Part shown: positions 49,217 to 60,904 of the stretch, in pieces
Position numbering within the stretch: the first letter of the stretch is position 1
Layout of the letters: the number at the start of each line of letters is the position of its first letter
From: Acestrorhynchus altus
Taxonomy: Eukaryota; Chordata; Actinopteri; Characiformes; Acestrorhynchidae
DNA length: 64,000 nt
Reading direction: 5' to 3'
NCBI GenBank assembly: GCA_034509495.1
Contig: CM067511.1
Span: 29,392,872 to 29,456,871, forward strand
Translations under genes and position numbers: made by a program
Notes under the pieces: generated by a model
The model's database searches: none
Told to the model about the DNA's origin: nothing
What the model saw: the letters and a program-made list of their open reading frames with translations, nothing else

Positions 49217-50126
49217 ATGCCTGGTCTTACAATGAAGTTTTCACTGCCAGTGCTGCTGACCTTGACCTTGACAAGACCAGACTGGACTGTGTCTGGAGAT
49301 GTTCAGGAATTCGACAGCAGAGATGAGGTGCTGGAACGAGAGTTCCTTTACGCTGGACGAAGCAAGCGTTCCCCCGACCCTGCAGCCGTCCCATCACAGG
49401 ACAAGTGCTCCTATACCTTTATTGTTCCTCAGCAGAAGACCACAGGTGCCATTTGTGTGAACAACAAAGAGCCAGAGGCCCTGCTGGAGAACAGGGTTAA
49501 CAAGCAGGAACTGGAGCTGCTGAATGGCGAGCTCCACAAGCAGCGGCGCCAAATCGAATCTCTTCAGCAGCTGGTGGAGGTGGATGGAGGTGTGGTAAAC
49601 GAAGTGAAGCTCCTGCGCAAAGAGTCGCGTAATATGAACGCTCGGGTGACCCAGCTGTACATGCAGCTGCTGCATGAGATCATTCGCAAACGGGACAATG
49701 CGCTGGAGGTGTCGCAGCTGGAGAACCGTGTGCTCAACCATACGGCCGAGATGCAGAGGCTAGCTTCTCGCTACCGAGACCTTGAGCACAAGTACCAGCA
49801 CCTGTCCTCTCTTGCCAGCAACCAGAGTGTGCTTATTGCACAGCTGGAAGAACAATGTATAAGAGGTGGCTTCAGAGGAGCTGCTGGAGGTGGGGTAGTC
49901 CGGCCTGCCAGACCGTACCAGCCTCCTGTCGTTCATCCACAGCAGCCCCAACATCGCTTACCCCATCAACCTCCGGCTAAGCCTTTCCACCCACCTACCT
50001 TCCCACGCCACACCAACCAGATCACTAATGAAATCCAGAGTGATCAAAACTCCAAGGCAATGCCACAACCTTTGCCCACCATGCCCACTGGAACGCACAG
50101 CCCATCCACAACCAACAAGCCTTCAG
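49217..50126 (+). CDS. angptl2: angptl2 coding exon 1: signal peptide, coiled coil, linker
   Basis: The acceptor gcatag ends at 49185, so the exon starts at 49186 with 31 nt of 5' UTR. The first in-frame ATG after it is at 49217. A second ATG at 49232 has a better context (a at -3) and would start MKFSLPVLLTLTLT, a cleaner signal peptide. The open frame running back to 49016 crosses the intron and is not coding. The exon ends AAG CCT TCA G before gtgagt at 50127 (phase 1). It encodes the coiled coil (for example LLRKESRNMNARVTQLYMQL) and a Pro-rich linker. The RGGFRGAAGGG stretch just after the coiled coil looks longer than in human ANGPTL2. Confidence 0.95.
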
Positions 50127-53100
50127 GTGAGTTAGTGCTTTGCACACTAAGAAACGGGTCATTAATCAATTTGAAAGGTTTAGAGGTTAAAATTAGTTGG
50201 AGGTTCTTTACAGTAACACTTCATCATATCATCATCATCATCATCATCATCTTTTCAGCATGGTCCAGTTCAGGGTTGCAGTGAAAATAGGGCAAGCACA
50301 GAAGCCCAGGTGTCCCTGTCCCCAGCAAGTCCTCCTGCTAAGGGATCCTCAGGCCTACTGGGAGATACAATTACATGAGTGGGTCCTGGATCTTCTCCTG
50401 GGTCTCCAACCTGTTTCTTGTGCCAATGGGAAGCAACTGGGGGCATCCTTATGAGATGCGTGAACGACCTCAGAGTTTCCACTTAATGTGAAAGAGCAGC
50501 GGCTTTGTTCTTAGCCTCGCTCAGTTAGTTCTGCATGTCATCAGTAACACATTTCTTTGCAAATTCATAGATTCACAAAAAAAAAAATCACCTTTTGGCA
50601 TGTTTATGAGGGCAACCTCAGCACAAACGAGACCCTAACCTCCTTTGTAAGTAAAGAACAAGGAGCAAATTGAGATGTAGGACTACACAGCGTGCAGGAA
50701 ACACTAGAAACCACAGCTAACGCAGAATAAATGAGAGTCACACTGCCAGAGGACATTCTCCACAAGTACTTTCCCAACCAAAATTTATGAATTTCATTTT
50801 CAGATGTTGTGTGGTAGTAAAATCCACGTATTTGACCAAGTGATGAGCTTAGATCATAGTCCTCACAGCCTCCAAAAAAAGCAACAAATGTTCACAGAAA
50901 ACACCCATCAGGGACACATGTGGATCTCCCTCAATTTAAGGTCAGCAAGCTAATCGCTGACGCAAAAATCCGTTCCAGGCAGGAAGCAAAGCTCTACATA
51001 CATACAGACCACCAAAGAAAACATGTGGCAAGTTCTAGAAGAGCTAAAAGGGGGATTACTTTGTCAGATGAATGCTTTTGGAATAACGTTTAGACAGAGA
51101 TTTTGTTCAGCTCTTGTGTTTATTTGCCTTCGCTTAGTATTAAACCTGCTTTTTCAGACACACCTCAAATCCTACCTACAGAGTTTAACTGCAGACTCCA
51201 TTAAACCAACCAGTCTGATAGGGCCGAGTCTCAGTTACCCAAGACTAACTCTACTGTATGGTCCAATATCTTACGATCTTGTGCATATAGTGCATACGTT
51301 CACCTCTAAATCTACAAGGATCTTGATTTTCCATGACAGTATGTTTTACCAATTCAGTTTATTACAGTGACGTGCATTTTGGAGACATATTGACAAACCG
51401 GTCTTGCTTTAGTAGCTGCTTTACTTACAGTCAGCTGGAAGACAGGAGTAAATACATATGTTCATAATTTATTTAGAAGACTTACACATGTAAGAACATG
51501 TGTAACAACTTTCCTGTTGTTGTGTAGCCAGCATTCTGTGTACTAACTGAGATATGGCTGTACAACAGGTGGGAGAGCAGCAAAAATCTTATTTTAATGC
51601 AATTGAGCTTAAAAGAAATTGGCCATGGCGTTTGTCCCAAATGACATTGAAAGTATTCACATATTGCCAAAAACATTGCCAGATTGACCTAAAAGGTATG
51701 GAGATATCACACAAGGAAGGTCAGAATCTAAAGTGACTGAACTGAGGGAGTACTACTGATCCTTTTCCATTACAATATGGAATGGAAAATGAATGGAAAA
51801 CAATATGGGCTCTCTGGGAATTATTAAAAGCACTTCTTTCCTTGGCACGGTGACATTCCATAATGGATAAAGCTTCTAATTTGCAGGCTATATAACACAT
51901 TGAAGCAGACTTACTACTATGTAATAAGACAGTCTTCACATGTTTCCAACTACACAGATTAAAAACAGGGAAAGATGCCGGAACAATGAATGACAGCTTA
52001 AAAAGCAGATTGATGAAAACTCGCCAGCACCACAGATAACACCCCTGCAGCATATTTATCTCATTGAGATCAATTTTCAAAGATAAGAACATGATTTCTC
52101 CAAAATCCACAGCTATGGTTGGCACAGATAATCAACAGTGGTTCAGTAAGCAATCAAGCTTATGCAAACTTTTCCTTAATGCCACTTTATTTGAAAAGTG
52201 CACAATTCTAGAAAACAACACCACAACCACACCCCTCTCATCAGTGCTCCTTGAGAAGCTCCAGCCTCAAATTCACGCACATGCTTTGGCAAGGTAACAA
52301 CACTGGCTTCCAGACCAAAAGACTTCCAGCGTCTTTGGCTGTTTCTCTGCCATCTCTCTTTGTTTGTACAACATGTTTTCTTCAACGTTTTTTCCCCCAT
52401 TTACACTGCCAAGAAAATGTCAGTGCCCTGAATTTTACAGTAAGTGTAATGAATTGAAATTGTGCACATTTCCTTTAACAAAACATTATTTTAGTCAATT
52501 GTAGCTCATAAAGCAGTCAGCTGGGGTTAACGTGTGTTTTGTCTTTGAACAAATAGACATTGTAACGTCATTTTTACTCGAGGTACTCAGTGTTTCTAAG
52601 TTCTATCTGAATGTGTTATGACGAGATTGTTACCCTGTGTGAAGGATGTCCTGCAGTGAAATTACATTACTGCCCTTCCACAAGTAAACCTAATCCTGTC
52701 CAAACAGGGCTTAAGTCTCAGACATTCCACCCGTATGTAAACAGTGTGTCCGATATCCAGCTGTGTTAAGCTGACCATAGTTATCACAATCCCTCAAATC
52801 CATGTAGGGTACATTGATTTCAATTCAGAATTTATATGATTTTTAAGAAAAGAAATTATCTTTGCAATGCACAGGAAGACTCCAGCCCCTGTTAAAGCCA
52901 GGACTGGGTTATCTGGACAAAAAAAATCTTGTCCTGATACATATTTTAGCTGAATGGTGATAAATGATGTGTGATATGAGATGACGTGAAAAATACAATG
53001 TGAAAAAAATTAGGACACCCCTTGAAATCCATCTTTTTTACATATTAAACAAAATGAAATTTATTTTTTATTTCTTCTCTATAAACACTGGAAGCCGTCT

Positions 53101-56100
53101 TTTGCCCCCTCCATAGTATGAACATGAGAGTGTGAATGGGGGTTGAGGGGAGCAGAGTAGAGGAGAGGCTGAGAGCAGGGGGCAGAGCACAGTGAGCAAC
53201 TGAAACAGAACATTATTTATAAACATAAATAAATTTTAAAATTGATATACAGGGGTTGGACAATGAAACTGAAACACCTGTCATTTTAGTGTGGGGGGTT
53301 TCATGGCTAAATTGGAGCAGCCTGGTGGCCAATCTTCATTTATTACACCAGTAAGAACAGAGTGTGAAGGTTCAATTTGCAGGTAAGAGCAGAGTTTTGC
53401 TCAAAATATTGCAATGCACGACTTGCTGGCGCATCTGTGACCAAGACAGCAAGTCTTTGTGATGCATCAAGAGCCACGGTATCCAGGGTAATGTCAGCAC
53501 CACCAAGAAGGACCAACCACATCCAACAGGATTAACTGTGGACGCAAGAGGAAGCTGTCTGAAAGGGATGTTCGGGTGCTAACCCGGATGGTATCCAAAA
53601 AATGTCATTCCCAAGAGGAACTGATGCTGTATTGGCCGCAAAAGGAGGCCCTAGTACACCGTACTAATACATTATTGTGGTCTAAAACCAGGTCTTTAAG
53701 TTTTATTGTCCAACCCCTGTATATTGCACAGTCCTAATTACTGCTTGCTGAAAACTGAAAATCTGTTTCTTCAAAAAGAGCTGGTACTTCCCTTGCAGAC
53801 TCTTCTTGCCAGACAACTGGTTAACATTAAACTGTTCAAGCAAAGCTACATTATGGTGACATTTGTCAACTGCTGCGACTGAAATGGTCTAAGGTTGCAT
53901 TTTCTGGAAGGGGAATTTCTCAACAGTAGGTATTAAATTATTTAGCTGGGGTTAGCATTTGTATTGTTTTTTATAAAGCAATTGAACCAACATTGACACT
54001 GTTCAACAGTAGGAACTAAGGCAGTTAGAACAAGGCAGCATTAAAGAATCACTCTGGGGCTCTCGCTCTCCCTAGGGCAAAATTACCACCACATACCACA
54101 AGTCATTCTAAAAACAAAGCCGACTGCCAACTCTTGCTGTGTGAATGTGGCATTCCATGTCCGTTAACAATAGCTCCAGGGGCTGACATTAAGCTAGAAC
54201 ATGTGATGAGAAGAAGTAAGCTGTACCCTGCTACAGTTTAACAGTATTCTCAGTTACAGGTTTTCAAAAATGAGTGGAACCATTATAGTGCAGCCAAATG
54301 GGACAGAGACAGTTTTTGCAATCTGATAATAATAACATCCAACTGAGTCTTTATCCACTTTGTGTGGAAGTTCAGGACACAGAAACTAGTAGGTCAAACA
54401 CGGTTCGATGCCTTCAGAAGAGAGTACATATTAGTGATTCTGTAATGGCTGGTGTGTGATGTATCCTGGGCGAGGAGAGGCAAGAGGCAGATAAGGTAAG
54501 GCTATGAAATACACTCTTGGAGAAAGAGATTAAATGTTCGTAGAGAAAGCAGAGACATGCAGGGAAGGAGAAAAATGTTGGCAAGTCTTGCTTCTCCTAC
54601 CCCAGGATACATTACATGCACCGCATGTCTCCCTTAAATTAGTACTTGGCACCCTTGCACGGTGTTTTTAAGGGGGGCAACAGACAAAGGGAGTGAACCA
54701 GATGTACAACAGGTAATGTAGTGGGTGGGCCTTACAACAGGAGCTCTGACTTGGATGTCTTTTACCACCCCGGAGAAAATCCACCAAGGGGGGAGAAAGC
54801 TCAGAGTCTTTAACATTATGACTCCTGGCAGCCACACTGCCGGCAGGCTCTCAATGTGAAAGCAATAATCCTCTGAGTGATGTCTTAAAGGGCCAAGAAT
54901 ACAGTGTTGTCATGCTGATGGGCTAAAAAGGCAGATGTTACAGCATTTGTTTACTCACGAAAGCCAACTAGTGAATTCTAGATTTCATTAACAACTACTG
55001 GAGTTCTGGAGCATCACGATATATAGTCAAAACGTCAATTTTGATGTCAGTCGACTGAACCCTAGCTTGCCCCGGGAAAGGTGGTGTTATCCACTATGCT
55101 ACACCATCTGCTTGTTTGGTAGAAAATGATTTACCAGATATTGCTCTCAATTCAATTTTAATATTTAACACAAACAGTTGCACTAAGGACAGTTTGGTTC
55201 ATACAAAAACTAAACGCAGTAAACCATCATAAAGGTGTTTTTTTCACAGTTAGGGATGGGATGTCTAACACAGTACCTACCATTCACTCATACTTTTGGA
55301 AAACTCACCCCAGACTAGCAACTGATGCTTCTCTTTTCTTTCCTTAACAGCATTCAGAATGATTGACAGCTTCAAACTAGCTACTGAAGTACCCAGTGTT
55401 AGCTCCACCACTGCTAAAATTAAAGACCACAGTCATGGAAGGCCATGTGCCTGTGTTGCTCTTGGACAGCTGAAATTCAACAAGAGGGAATTCTCCTCAC
55501 AGAACAGCAGCCAAAGCCTTCACTGAGAGGTTCTTAAGCAAGGAAAAATAAGCTGGAGCCCCTGAAACATGCTGGGCAAACACCGCACAGTGAGATTGAG
55601 AGCCCCAATAACTGTAGGCCAAGTAGATGATGGAGAAGGGATTCCCACTGCCACAGTCACTCCAATCGTTGGTGATCAATATAAGATATCTGAATGTAGT
55701 TTCTTTCACAACAAACCTATTTCCTATCCATTGACCTCATCAGTGCTTTCACTTACACAGGTCCCTTCAGAGACTGCCTGGAGGCCTTGGAGGAGGGGCA
55801 TGTCAACAGTGGTATGTATCTGGTGAAGCCAGATAATGGGAACAAACTAATGCAGGTCTGGTGTGACCAGAGACACGACCCAGGTGGCTGGACAGTCATT
55901 CAGAGACGGCAGGACGGATCGGTCAACTTCTTCAGGAACTGGGATACGTATAAGGTGAGTCAACAGTTCATTCTATGTACAGTGAAGTGTAGAGGGGCAC
56001 TCTGGCTGAAATGAAACAATGAAATATTGCTACATCTGCTGTAAATGTTCCTAATCACTTCCTACCGTGATGCCATGGTATTCTCTGGAGTGAGATTTAT

Positions 56101-59100
56101 AGCCTTGGAAAACCCCTTTGGAATGATGCATGCTCAAAGACACTTTGGAAAGCGTACAAGCGCGTTGAGATGGATGCTTTTGCTGGCTATTGCAAGTGGA
56201 AGACAAAGAGTTAAAGGTATTGCTACAAAAATAAATATCACATATGCTTTTGATAAAACCGTCAGACAAAAAGTTAGTCACATCCATGTTAGTGACTCCT
56301 TCAGATGGTGTTGCATGAGGATAATGTATCAACGTGTCAAAGTGTACAATCATACGGGTCTACCAGCAGTGGCAAAAATCACGGAATAATCTTTCAGAAA
56401 TGGGGCTGAAAGATGAAACTGAAGGACAGGGCGCAATGGCTTGTTTCACTTCCAGACAGGAATTTCTTCAAATTAGTCAATGCAGGTGGTTTACAACCAA
56501 TTTCTGAAAGAATACTCCACAGGGAACTGCAGACCATGAACATTCAGAGCAGAGTGACATGCAAGAAGCTTTCCTTCACCTCTGCTCACAAAGCTGCCAG
56601 TTACAGAAAGCAAAGAGACCCAAAAAACAGACTGTTCAAGACTGCAAACGTGTGATATGGTCAGATGAATCCAATCTCACATGAATTCTCATAACATCTC
56701 CTGTATGTGAATGACGCTAGGCATCATCATCATAGTCCTCAGGAAGCCCTCAAAAAGGACTGTGTGCAAGGTGTGGTTCAAGCTGGAGGAGGCTCTGTGA
56801 TGTTCTGGGAGATGTAATTAGACAGAATTGGGTCCTTTGTTTGAGGTGACAGTAAATTTGATCCACAACGCCTACACTGAGGTGCTGGACTTTTACTCGT
56901 CTTCACAAGGGACATAACATTCCGATCCCTGTGTTCCAAGAAGACAATTTTCCTGTTCAGAAGTCATGATGCAAATTTTATACATCTGAACTGGTGGAAA
57001 TACCTGGAACAACCTTTAGTAAAACATCAGGAAAGACATCCTGAGAACAAATCTTTGACAGAAGAGTAGCTGACCATTGATGTCCAGTTCATTAGTACAT
57101 CAATGGACAATAACCCAAAAAGAAGAGAATCATAAATTCTGTCAAACTGATGAAGATAAGGGATGCAATGCTGCACAACAAAGTATTACAGAACATGATC
57201 AATTACTATTATATATTATTATATAATATAATGTATGTTTTAGGCCAGAAATGGCCTCATAAACACATAAAACACATGAACATCAACATCAAGGTATAGT
57301 TATGTGGGATAACCACCACTGGCTGTGATAGCTGACTGAATTTTAATGTTTTATTTAAATCAGTAACAGGGCTAAATGAACTTTATCCTGTTGTAAAACA
57401 ACTTTCAACCTTGCTTCAGCCTTTTCAAATACAGCAAATCAGTGGCCAGGACTTCCTTCATGCAAAACTACTGTTCCATGAGCCTTCCCATATGAGGCAC
57501 TTGGAACACTGAATGAGTAAATCGGGATTCTTTCCCATGTCTTGCTTATGTAACTGGGGTATGTTTCAAAACATGGTCCACGGAGCCTTCCAAACATGAT
57601 ATTTGCTCTCCAACCTTACTGTCAATGTGGGCCAACAGCTATCCACGGTCATGTTAGAGCCAGTGATTAAAACCAGCTACAAATGATGATCTTAACTCTA
57701 TCTCTGGGGTGAAAGTTATAATGACCTAATGTCCATAAAATGTGGCTTTCCGACAGTTGTGGATATGATTTAAGCCCAGATGTAATACTTAGTGGCAAAA
57801 AAGTGACCAAATTACGTTAAGAGTGAGAAACACTCATGGATTTTATACTTACATTATTTTTAATCCCAACTTTGCTTAATGTAATTTAACACATTTGCAC
57901 CTTTAAATGACATCCTGATGTAATGCTGGGTGTTTAAAAGACTGAAACCCATCTTGAATTCATTGCACACCATTAACATCATCCATCTCAGTCGTGGAAC
58001 ACTTGTTTCCAAGGGATGGGGAAAAACCTAAATACACGCAGATGATCAGATCACGTCTTTTTGACTGCAGTCTTTCAAAGCTGACTGTAAATCTGGTAAC
58101 CTGGGTCTGTTTTTGACAACAGAAGTGTTTGAGTTACATTGGCTTGATTATAAAGAACTCTCCGATTTTTAAACCTTAATTCTCTGTCTTTCTCTCTCAG
58201 CAAGGGTTTGGAAACATTGACGGTGAATATTGGCTTGGTCTGGAGAACATCTATTGGTTGACCAACCAGGGCAACTACAAGCTTCTGGTGACTCTTGAAG
58301 ACTGGTCCGGCAGGAAGACCTTTGCAGAATATGCCAGTTTCCGCTTGGAGCCGGAGGCAGATTTCTACAAGCTGAGGGTGGGACGGTACCATGGAAATGC
58401 TGGGGATTCCTTAACCTGGCACAACGGAAAGCAGTTTACCACCTTGGACAGAGACCATGATGTCTACACAGGTACTTGAGTAAAATAAGATCAGAGTGCT
58501 TTCAGTTATTCAGGAGATAAACGTGTGGTTATCATCCCCATATTACAAAATCAGTTGCCATCAAATCTGCCAAAGCTAGATTTTATTGAGGGATGAGGAA
58601 CAGAGGTCCAGCAGACTAAATCCAGACCTCCAAGGCTGGAATTGCCCACCACTGTTCTAGTTCAATTCATTCAGCAGGAAGCCAGAATGTGCGTCAACCT
58701 GAAAAATGAAAAAGTAATATTCCACTCAAAATGGCAGCAAATTGATTAAAAACTAGTTCAGAAACCGCTCCCTGCCCATGCCGGGGGCAATGATGAGTAC
58801 AAACTGGAAGAACAATGACCACACTACTGGTTACCATAGCACTGCAAAAACAATAAAAAAAAAATTCCAAAACAAGAACTCCCCAAAAAAAACTGAAAGA
58901 CTATCCCTGGGTGGTCTTTTCCAAAAAGTACAAAAAGCACAATAACCCCAAAGCTTGGCTTGAAACATTGCACTGGCCAGAAGCCCAGCAGTTGTACAGG
59001 GGTTATCTACACAGGGGTCCTGATATGTGCTGGCAAGCTATTTGATCAGGACAGGATTAAGAAGGACAGGGAACAAACACTGTCCTCACCACGAGGCAGT

Positions 59101-59390
59101 TAAGTGGATAAAATGATTGTTGAAGACACTGACTCTAGTCTACAAAAATTTACTTGACGTCAAAAGTGACATCTTCTCTCTCTCATCCAGGAAACTGTGC
59201 CCACTACCAGAAGGGCGGATGGTGGTATAATGCCTGTGCCCACTCCAACCTAAATGGCGTGTGGTACCGGGGAGGTCACTATCGCAGTCGCTACCAGGAC
59301 GGAGTCTACTGGGCAGAATTCCGGGGCGGGTCGTACTCCTTAAAGAGAGTCACCATGATGATACGACCCAACCCCAACACGTTTCACTAG
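49217..59390 (+). CDS. angptl2: angiopoietin-like 2 (secreted glycoprotein), complete coding region in four exons
   Basis: ANGPTL2 is a secreted glycoprotein that acts on the vasculature and in inflammation through integrin and LILRB-type receptors. Exons 49217-50126, 55761-55954, 58201-58471 and 59191-59390 join (phases 1, 0, 1) to 1575 nt: 524 aa plus TAG, against 493 aa in human. Order: signal peptide (about 1-28), RSKR site at 48-51, QDKCSYTFIVPQQ at the coiled-coil start (Cys64), coiled coil about 85-215 with N-glycosylation sequons at Asn174 and Asn202, Gly/Pro-rich linker about 216-303, fibrinogen-like domain 304-524 with cysteine pairs 309/338 and 461/474 and an acidic DRDHD loop (451-455). 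Near identity with known ANGPTL2 makes the family certain. Whether it is the a or b teleost copy cannot be told here. The start could be Met1 (49217) or Met6 (49232). Confidence 0.97.
50265..50510 (+). mobile_element. LINE-like or other dispersed repeat fragment
   Basis: The order agggttgcagtgaaaatagg, tgggtcctggatcttctcct, gggggcatccttatgagatg, cgtgaacgacctcag and gaaagagcagcggctttgtt resembles a diverged copy of a very common fish dispersed repeat ('gggcatccgNatcagatgcccgaaccacctcaa', 'ggagcagcggct'). It lies just after coding exon 1, and a chance frame (50197-50454) crosses it. Confidence 0.5.
53250..53719. mobile_element. Tc1-type MITE, 470 bp, TA-flanked (sister of 5811-6329)
   Basis: Starts caggggttggacaatgaaac at 53250 and ends with an inverted copy differing at a few positions. 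TA flanks both sides (53248-53249, 53720-53721). The interior is collinear with 5811-6329, with the same internal junctions and a further short deletion near 53418. It sits in an angptl2 intron. Confidence 0.92.
55035..55112 (-). mobile_element. tRNA-derived SINE head
   Basis: The minus strand reads gatggtgtagcatagtggataacacc (box A-like) and then agggttcagtcgactg (box B-like) 30-35 nt later, in normal tRNA spacing. There is no acceptor stem or closed cloverleaf, so this is a SINE promoter region rather than a tRNA gene. Confidence 0.55.
55761..55954 (+). CDS. angptl2: angptl2 coding exon 2: start of fibrinogen-like domain
   Basis: Acceptor acttacacag before 55761, donor gtgagt after 55954. 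The 194-nt exon enters in phase 1 and leaves in phase 0. It encodes (G)PFRDCLEALEEGHVNS, then MQVWCDQRHDPGGWTVIQRR and FFRNWDTYK, the strongly conserved opening of the domain with the first cysteine pair (309/338). Confidence 0.98.
55955..58200 (+). other. angptl2: angptl2 intron between coding exons 2 and 3
   Basis: A 2.2-kb intron whose first half is largely a Tc1 remnant (listed separately). The rest has no recognised feature. Confidence 0.95.
56060..57190 (+). mobile_element. decayed Tc1-like transposon in angptl2 intron
   Basis: The plus frame at 56413-56655 reads PISERILHRELQTMNIQSRV (compare ISTxTVRRxLHxxGIxGRV of Tc1 transposases). After frame changes VVQAGGGSVMFWEM follows (about 56770-56818; compare VKHGGGSVMVWG). 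Stops and shifts break it, so it is dead. Ends were not located exactly. Confidence 0.8.
58201..58471 (+). CDS. angptl2: angptl2 coding exon 3: core of fibrinogen-like domain
   Basis: Acceptor tctctctcag before 58201, donor gtactt after 58471. The 271-nt exon enters in phase 0 and leaves in phase 1. It encodes QGFGNIDGEYWLGLENIYWL through WHNGKQFTTLDRDHDVYT, almost identical to the ANGPTL2 family, including the DRDHD acidic loop at 451-455. The donor is not full consensus. Confidence 0.98.
58472..59190 (+). other. angptl2: angptl2 last intron
   Basis: 719 bp. The text at about 58590-58658 (gaggaacagaggtccagcag, ccagacctccaaggctggaa, ttgcccaccactgttctag) is a diverged piece of a short hAT-type element. 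Confidence 0.93.
59191..59390 (+). CDS. angptl2: angptl2 last coding exon: end of fibrinogen-like domain
   Basis: Acceptor tctcatccag before 59191. The 200-nt coding part enters in phase 1 and ends with TAG at 59388-59390. It encodes (G)NCAHYQKGGWWYNACAHS through GGSYSLKRVTMMIRPNPNTF and a final H, with the second cysteine pair (461/474). The C-terminus has the standard family length. Confidence 0.98.
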
Positions 59391-60050
59391 TGGCTTAAAG
59401 CCAAGAAGAAACAAAACACAGAAACTCTAGTGCTGTGACAAAAACAATCCAATTCTGGGTGACTTAGAAAAGTGCAATTTTTTTATTTTCTATTCATACA
59501 TTTTGTGCATATGTTTTTATTTGTTACTTTGTTTACTGGTTTTAATATACAGCCAGATCATGCTCAGCCTCAAAGTGAAAGGCTCTCCATTATTAGTGGG
59601 TCTTGTTTAGAATGCAGGCATTCGGAGTATAAAGTGTCCTCCTCATTTTGCAACCCCAAAGATGTTTTTGCTGAGGTGCCAAAAGGGCTGAGCATTGCCT
59701 TGTGTGTGAAATTCCACTCCTTGTGCAATTATGACTTCAACAAATGGCATCAGAAGGACACGTTGTACAACACTGTTGTTGCGAACATTTATGCAGCCGT
59801 GATATGATGTGCTAACCTTGATGTTATCTGGGTGAAACGCGGGGCCTGGTAGGGGTGTTCAGAGGACACCTTCTCAGACTCTCTCGAGTGTAGTTGGTTC
59901 CTTCGCTGTCTAGACTAGCCCTTTGTTGACAGCAGCGGGAATCACAGGACAGCATCTATTGGGAGGCTATCTAGTCTGAAAGCATACCATCATCGGCTTT
60001 GAGACACACAAACCAAAACAGATTTTTGCTCAGGCCAAGCATAATAATAA
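59391..60050 (+). other. angptl2: probable angptl2 3' UTR
   Basis: Repeat-free sequence after the stop. A 111-codon frame (59472-59807) lies in it but starts 82 nt after the stop and matches nothing known, so it is taken as untranslated. No canonical AATAAA was found near, so the 3' end is open. Confidence 0.45.
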
Positions 60051-60249
60051 TAATAGGATACAGTAACAGTAACATATAGGAAGCCATAACTATATTCATG
60101 TTTTTTTTTAGGTTGTAAAAGTTGAATTTCACTGAAACACACCAAAGGAAGTCAGAAAGTAATCAAGAACCGAGCAGAAGTATAAGTGTGATTTAATTTT
60201 CTTATGCATCAGGCTTGTGATGTTACCTTTTTCTCATTATGCTGTAGAG

Positions 60250-60548
60250 CAGGGGCTGGGCAACCAAGGGACAGAGTGCAGCACAAACTGCTGACCTGCC
60301 TGCTCCAGCAGACCAAGTGAACCTGGTATCGTATTTTCCAGACTATAAGCCGCTACTTTTTGTCCACGCTTTAAACCACGTCTTATAACGAGGTGCAGTT
60401 TTTTCTTCTTATATATGTTATTTTGCAGGGTGAGGCTTATAGTCCGGAAAATACGGTAATTAACAGGTGAGACGAATCAGGTGTGCTCGGGTTAGCACAA
60501 AACTGTGTCGGGAATCCGGCCCTCCAGGACTGGAGTTCCCCACCCCTG
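60250..60548. mobile_element. hAT-type MITE with exact 8-bp target duplication, interrupted by a second MITE
   Basis: The outer element runs from caggggctgggcaac (60250) to its inverted match gttccccacccctg (60548). It is flanked by perfect 8-bp direct repeats ctgtagag (60242-60249 and 60549-60556), the hAT signature. Removal of the inner element leaves about 170 bp. No coding capacity. Confidence 0.92.
60329..60456. mobile_element. nested 'ccgtattttc' MITE, 128 bp, TA-flanked
   Basis: Starts tcgtattttccagactataa and ends ttatagtccggaaaatacgg. TA lies at 60327-60328 and 60457-60458. It is inserted within the hAT-type element 60250-60548 and is a shorter relative of 41365-41533. Confidence 0.92.
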
Positions 60549-60904
60549 CTGTAGAGTTTAAGTCTTCAGATCTGGACCTTGAATCTACTTTCCAGTTTTA
60601 GAGTTGAGTATGTAAGCTTTGGTTTGTGCGACACTACATGAGTAGTCAGGCACATAACTGTTCCATTAACTTTCAGCAAGAACACAATCCAGGACTGGAA
60701 ACTGTACTGATCTCTACTGTTGATGATAACTGGACACAAGTCTCGAACAGGAAACTCAGTTTGTACACAGCTCTCAGGTCATTTCAGCACCACTGCTAAA
60801 GCAAAAGCAAGCTAAGTGCTCCGATTAAACCCACTTCATTCAAAAAAATCTGTGAATTGGTGTACAAATGACCCCCAAAATTCCCCCTAAAATTCCCAGA
60901 AAAT

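Larger units (their letters stand above)
50127..55760 (+). other. angptl2: angptl2 intron between coding exons 1 and 2
   Basis: Contains a LINE-like fragment (50265-50510), a Tc1 MITE (53250-53719) and a tRNA-SINE head (55035-55112). The remaining frames (for example 51023-51370 plus, 51721-52125 minus) have no recognised motif. Confidence 0.93.

Noticed and set aside
50127..50284. Open frame running past the end of angptl2 coding exon 1, to 50284
   Set aside because: A donor site gtgagt follows the codon position where ANGPTL2 genes are spliced, and family similarity stops exactly there.
55035..55112. Possible tRNA gene on the minus strand
   Set aside because: A and B box-like stretches are present but no acceptor stem or proper anticodon arm can be folded. 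A SINE head explains it.
59472..59807. 111-codon frame downstream of the angptl2 stop
   Set aside because: It lies in the probable 3' UTR, has no recognised motif, and follows a complete C-terminus of standard family length.
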